Shown: piece after piece, positions 5,953 through 7,885 of the stretch
Layout: each line of letters starts with the position of its first letter
Numbering within the stretch: the first letter of the stretch is position 1
Source of the DNA: an uncultured Lachnospiraceae bacterium
GTDB lineage: Bacteria > Bacillota_A > Clostridia > Lachnospirales > Lachnospiraceae
Assembly: GCA_900553635.1 (NCBI GenBank)
Contig: USDU01000117.1
Location: 1-7,885 of the forward strand
Direction of reading: 5' to 3'
Length of the DNA: 7,885 nucleotides
Notes under the pieces: model-generated
Database searches by the model: none
Told to the model about the DNA's origin: nothing
What the model saw: only the letters and a program-made list of their open reading frames with translations
Made by a program: the position numbers and the translations under genes

Positions 5953-6579
5953 ATGAAAGTAGAACGTATGGTGCTTGGTCAGATACAGACCAACTGCTAT
6001 TTTGTCATAAATGAAGCCACGAAGGAGGCCATCGTCATCGATCCGGCGGATCGGCCGGAGGCGGTGCTTCGAAGGGCCGTGGACGAGGGACTGGATCTGA
6101 AAGCTATTTTTCTGACCCATGGACATGCGGATCATATGCTGGGCGTACCGGAGCTGAAGGCAAAGCTTAAGATCCCCGTGTATGCCTGCGAAGCGGAAAA
6201 AGAGCTGCTGGCAGACCCGGAGCAGAATCTGTCTCCGGCGCTTTTCCGGAAAAGCGTGGCGTTTGCCGCAGACGTGTGGGTAAAAGATGAGCAGGTGATA
6301 GAGGTGGCAGGCATGGAGTTCCATGTCTTTGCGACGCCGGGCCATACGCCGGGCGGTTGCTGTTATTACAGCGCGGAAGCAGGCGTGCTGTTCTCCGGAG
6401 ACACCCTGTTCGCAGGCTCTGTGGGACGGACCGATTTCCCGGGCGGAAGCATGAGCGCACTGGTACGGGGCATCAAAGAGAAGCTTACGCCGCTGCCGGA
6501 CGAGACAAAGGTGTACCCTGGCCATATGGAAGAAAGCACCATCGGCGCGGAGCGGCGTTACAACCCCTATCTGAGATAA
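5953..6579 (+). CDS. Metallo-beta-lactamase-fold hydrolase, glyoxalase II-like
   Basis: This 208-residue protein has the full metal-binding set of the glyoxalase II branch of the metallo-beta-lactamase fold: THGHADH (55-61; H56, H58, D60, H61), H131 in ATPGHTPGG, D150 in FSGDTLF, and H191 in YPGH. The stretch GRTDFPGGS (158-166) is typical of the short GloB/YcbL-type proteins. The family uses a di-metal centre to hydrolyse thioesters such as S-lactoylglutathione. The short length means the long C-terminal helical domain of classic glyoxalase II is absent, so the true substrate is uncertain; many clostridia lack glutathione, and another thiol ester is possible. It is a cytoplasmic protein with no signal peptide. 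It follows rel by 19 bases and precedes hemZ by 17, so it is probably co-transcribed with both. Confidence 0.93.
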   Translation: MKVERMVLGQIQTNCYFVINEATKEAIVIDPADRPEAVLRRAVDEGLDLKAIFLTHGHADHMLGVPELKAKLKIPVYACEAEKELLADPEQNLSPALFRKSVAFAADVWVKDEQVIEVAGMEFHVFATPGHTPGGCCYYSAEAGVLFSGDTLFAGSVGRTDFPGGSMSALVRGIKEKLTPLPDETKVYPGHMEESTIGAERRYNPYLR

Positions 6580-6596
6580 GAAAAAGGATAAGATAA

Positions 6597-7885
6597 ATGG
6601 TTGAAGTTAAGATAAATGATGAAAGCTTTGCGTATGACATTCATTCGCTGATTCAGGCCTTTTACGGCGGCGAGGAGGTTCAGGTCCGTGTTAAGGAAGC
6701 CTTCACAGAAGCGGTTCCGGTTCAGATGGATGTGCAAGTTACCGACCGGGACATCAGCTTTTCTATCATTCAGAATGGGGCCTTTCAGGAGAAAGGCCAT
6801 GTTTATGTGGAAAATCCGGACCGGAAAGCGGTAAAGAATCAGCTGAAGCGGCTGATGTATGACAAGCTCTGCGCTTTCACCGGCGAGACCCTTCCCTGGG
6901 GTACGTTGACGGGCATCCGGCCCACGAAGATTCCCATGGCCATGCTGGAGGAGGGCAGGAGCAATCCGGAAATCGCCCGGTATATGTGGGATACCTATGA
7001 TTGCAGCAAGGAAAAGGCGGCTCTCGCCATCTCCATTGCCAACCGGGAGAAAGAGGTCCTGAAAAATCTGGATTATGAAAACGGCTACAGTCTCTATGTG
7101 GGCATCCCGTTTTGCCCCAGCATCTGTCTGTACTGTTCATTTTCGTCCTCTCCGATCAAGCTCTGGGAGAAGAAGGTGGAGGATTATCTGGCGGCGCTTT
7201 TTAAGGAGCTTGCGTTCCTCGGAAAGGCTTACGCGGGCCGGAAGCTGAATACCGTGTATGTGGGCGGCGGTACGCCCACGACCCTGACGGCGGAGCAGCT
7301 TGATCGGCTCATGATCTGTATTGAGCAGAATTTCGATTTTACTTATTTACAGGAATTGACAGTTGAAGCCGGACGTCCCGACAGCGTGACCCCGGAGAAG
7401 CTGAAGGTCTTAAAAGAGCATAAGGTCACCCGTATCTCCGTGAATCCCCAGACGATGAATCAGAAGACCCTGGATCTCATTGGCCGGAAGCATACGGTAG
7501 AGGAGACGAAGCAGGCCTTTTCTATGGCACGGGAGGCAGGCCACGACAATATCAATATGGACCTTATCGTGGGACTTCCCGGCGAGGACATTGAGGATGT
7601 GCGCCATACCATGGAGGAGCTGAGAAAGCTCGATCCGGACAGTATCACCGTCCATTCCCTGGCGGTCAAGCGGGCGGCCAGACTCAAGCTGTTCCGGGAT
7701 ACCTATGAGGAGATGGGGCTTCGGAACAGTCAGGAGATCATGGACTTAACCTATCGGTATTGTGTGGAACAGGGCGTATATCCCTATTATCTGTACCGTC
7801 AGAAGAATATGGCGGGTAATTTTGAAAATGTGGGTTACGCAAAGGTTGACAAAGCCGGAATTTACAATATACTGATTATGGAAGA
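6597..7885 (+). CDS. hemZ: Radical SAM protein HemZ (coproporphyrinogen dehydrogenase-like), 3' end outside window
   Basis: The frame is open from ATG 6597 to the window edge: 429 codons plus two bases, with no stop. The family is about 490-500 residues, so roughly the last 60-70 are missing. Residues 1-165 form the HemZ-type N-terminal extension, including LPWGTLTGIRPTK (99-111). The radical SAM core starts at YVGIPFCPSICLYCSF, with the 4Fe-4S ligands C173, C177 and C180 (C-x3-C-x2-C). It continues with VYVGGGTPTTL (220-230, the SAM-contacting GGGTP), LTVEAGRPD, and NMDLIVGLPGE (320-330). YYLYRQKNMAGNFENVGY (397-414) is characteristic of HemZ. The family is named for oxygen-independent oxidation of coproporphyrinogen III, but that activity is poorly established in heme-free clostridia. 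The fourth cysteine of HemN (CxxxCxxCxC) is absent; the residue here is F182. The ribosome binding site is weak (AAAGGA at 6582-6587). Confidence 0.95.
   Translation, partial: MVEVKINDESFAYDIHSLIQAFYGGEEVQVRVKEAFTEAVPVQMDVQVTDRDISFSIIQNGAFQEKGHVYVENPDRKAVKNQLKRLMYDKLCAFTGETLPWGTLTGIRPTKIPMAMLEEGRSNPEIARYMWDTYDCSKEKAALAISIANREKEVLKNLDYENGYSLYVGIPFCPSICLYCSFSSSPIKLWEKKVEDYLAALFKELAFLGKAYAGRKLNTVYVGGGTPTTLTAEQLDRLMICIEQNFDFTYLQELTVEAGRPDSVTPEKLKVLKEHKVTRISVNPQTMNQKTLDLIGRKHTVEETKQAFSMAREAGHDNINMDLIVGLPGEDIEDVRHTMEELRKLDPDSITVHSLAVKRAARLKLFRDTYEEMGLRNSQEIMDLTYRYCVEQGVYPYYLYRQKNMAGNFENVGYAKVDKAGIYNILIME

Noticed and set aside
5905..6525. Minus-strand open frame of 206 codons opposite the MBL-fold gene
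   Set aside because: It overlaps a gene with all catalytic motifs intact and its translation resembles no protein family. It is a coding shadow.
1..7885. CRISPR arrays, tRNA or rRNA genes, insertion sequences, phage or defence genes
   Set aside because: No regularly spaced direct repeats, cloverleaf sequences, transposase or integrase motifs were seen. The window is accounted for by housekeeping genes and short spacers.

Overview
The window looks like core chromosome of a Gram-positive anaerobe in Clostridia, most likely family Lachnospiraceae. This rests on the gene set and order (recJ, apt, rel, a glyoxalase II-like hydrolase, hemZ), on the zinc-ribbon form of MscL, on a HemZ-type radical SAM protein, and on AGGAGG-like ribosome binding sites with sigma-A promoters. 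Every convincing gene is on the + strand. The left edge cuts recJ and the right edge cuts hemZ.

Layout. Bases 1-1167 hold the C-terminal two thirds of the exonuclease RecJ. A 180-base A-rich gap follows with a near-consensus promoter (1274-1302) for an unrecognised membrane protein (1348-2301), which has a cytosolic-type N-terminal domain, a four-cysteine zinc-finger-like motif and about four membrane segments. The next gap (2302-2495) holds a strong hairpin whose T-rich tail lies on the minus strand, an excellent extended -10 promoter, and an intrinsic-terminator-like hairpin between that promoter and apt. apt (2496-3020) and mscL (3044-3472) are 23 bases apart and probably co-transcribed. 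The mscL-rel gap (3473-3626) is almost filled by three inverted repeats in tandem, each separated from the next by two bases. Then rel (3627-5933), a metallo-beta-lactamase-fold hydrolase (5953-6579) and hemZ (6597 to the edge) follow with 19- and 17-base gaps, as in an operon.

How the genes fit together. Apt salvages adenine using PRPP. Rel makes and degrades (p)ppGpp from the same purine nucleotide pool, so their neighbourhood joins purine salvage to the stringent response. RecJ (repair), MscL (osmotic safety valve), the GloB-like hydrolase and HemZ are housekeeping or stress functions with no obvious shared pathway. From gene order in related genomes, hisS and aspS would be expected beyond the right edge.

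Novelty. I see no defence system, mobile element, CRISPR array, tRNA or rRNA, and the genes are ordinary for this lineage. The best leads are non-coding: the three-hairpin block before rel, where the third hairpin contains a perfect -10 hexamer, and the terminator-like hairpin in the apt leader. Among proteins, the uncharacterised glycine-zipper and zinc-finger membrane protein between recJ and apt is the main unknown.
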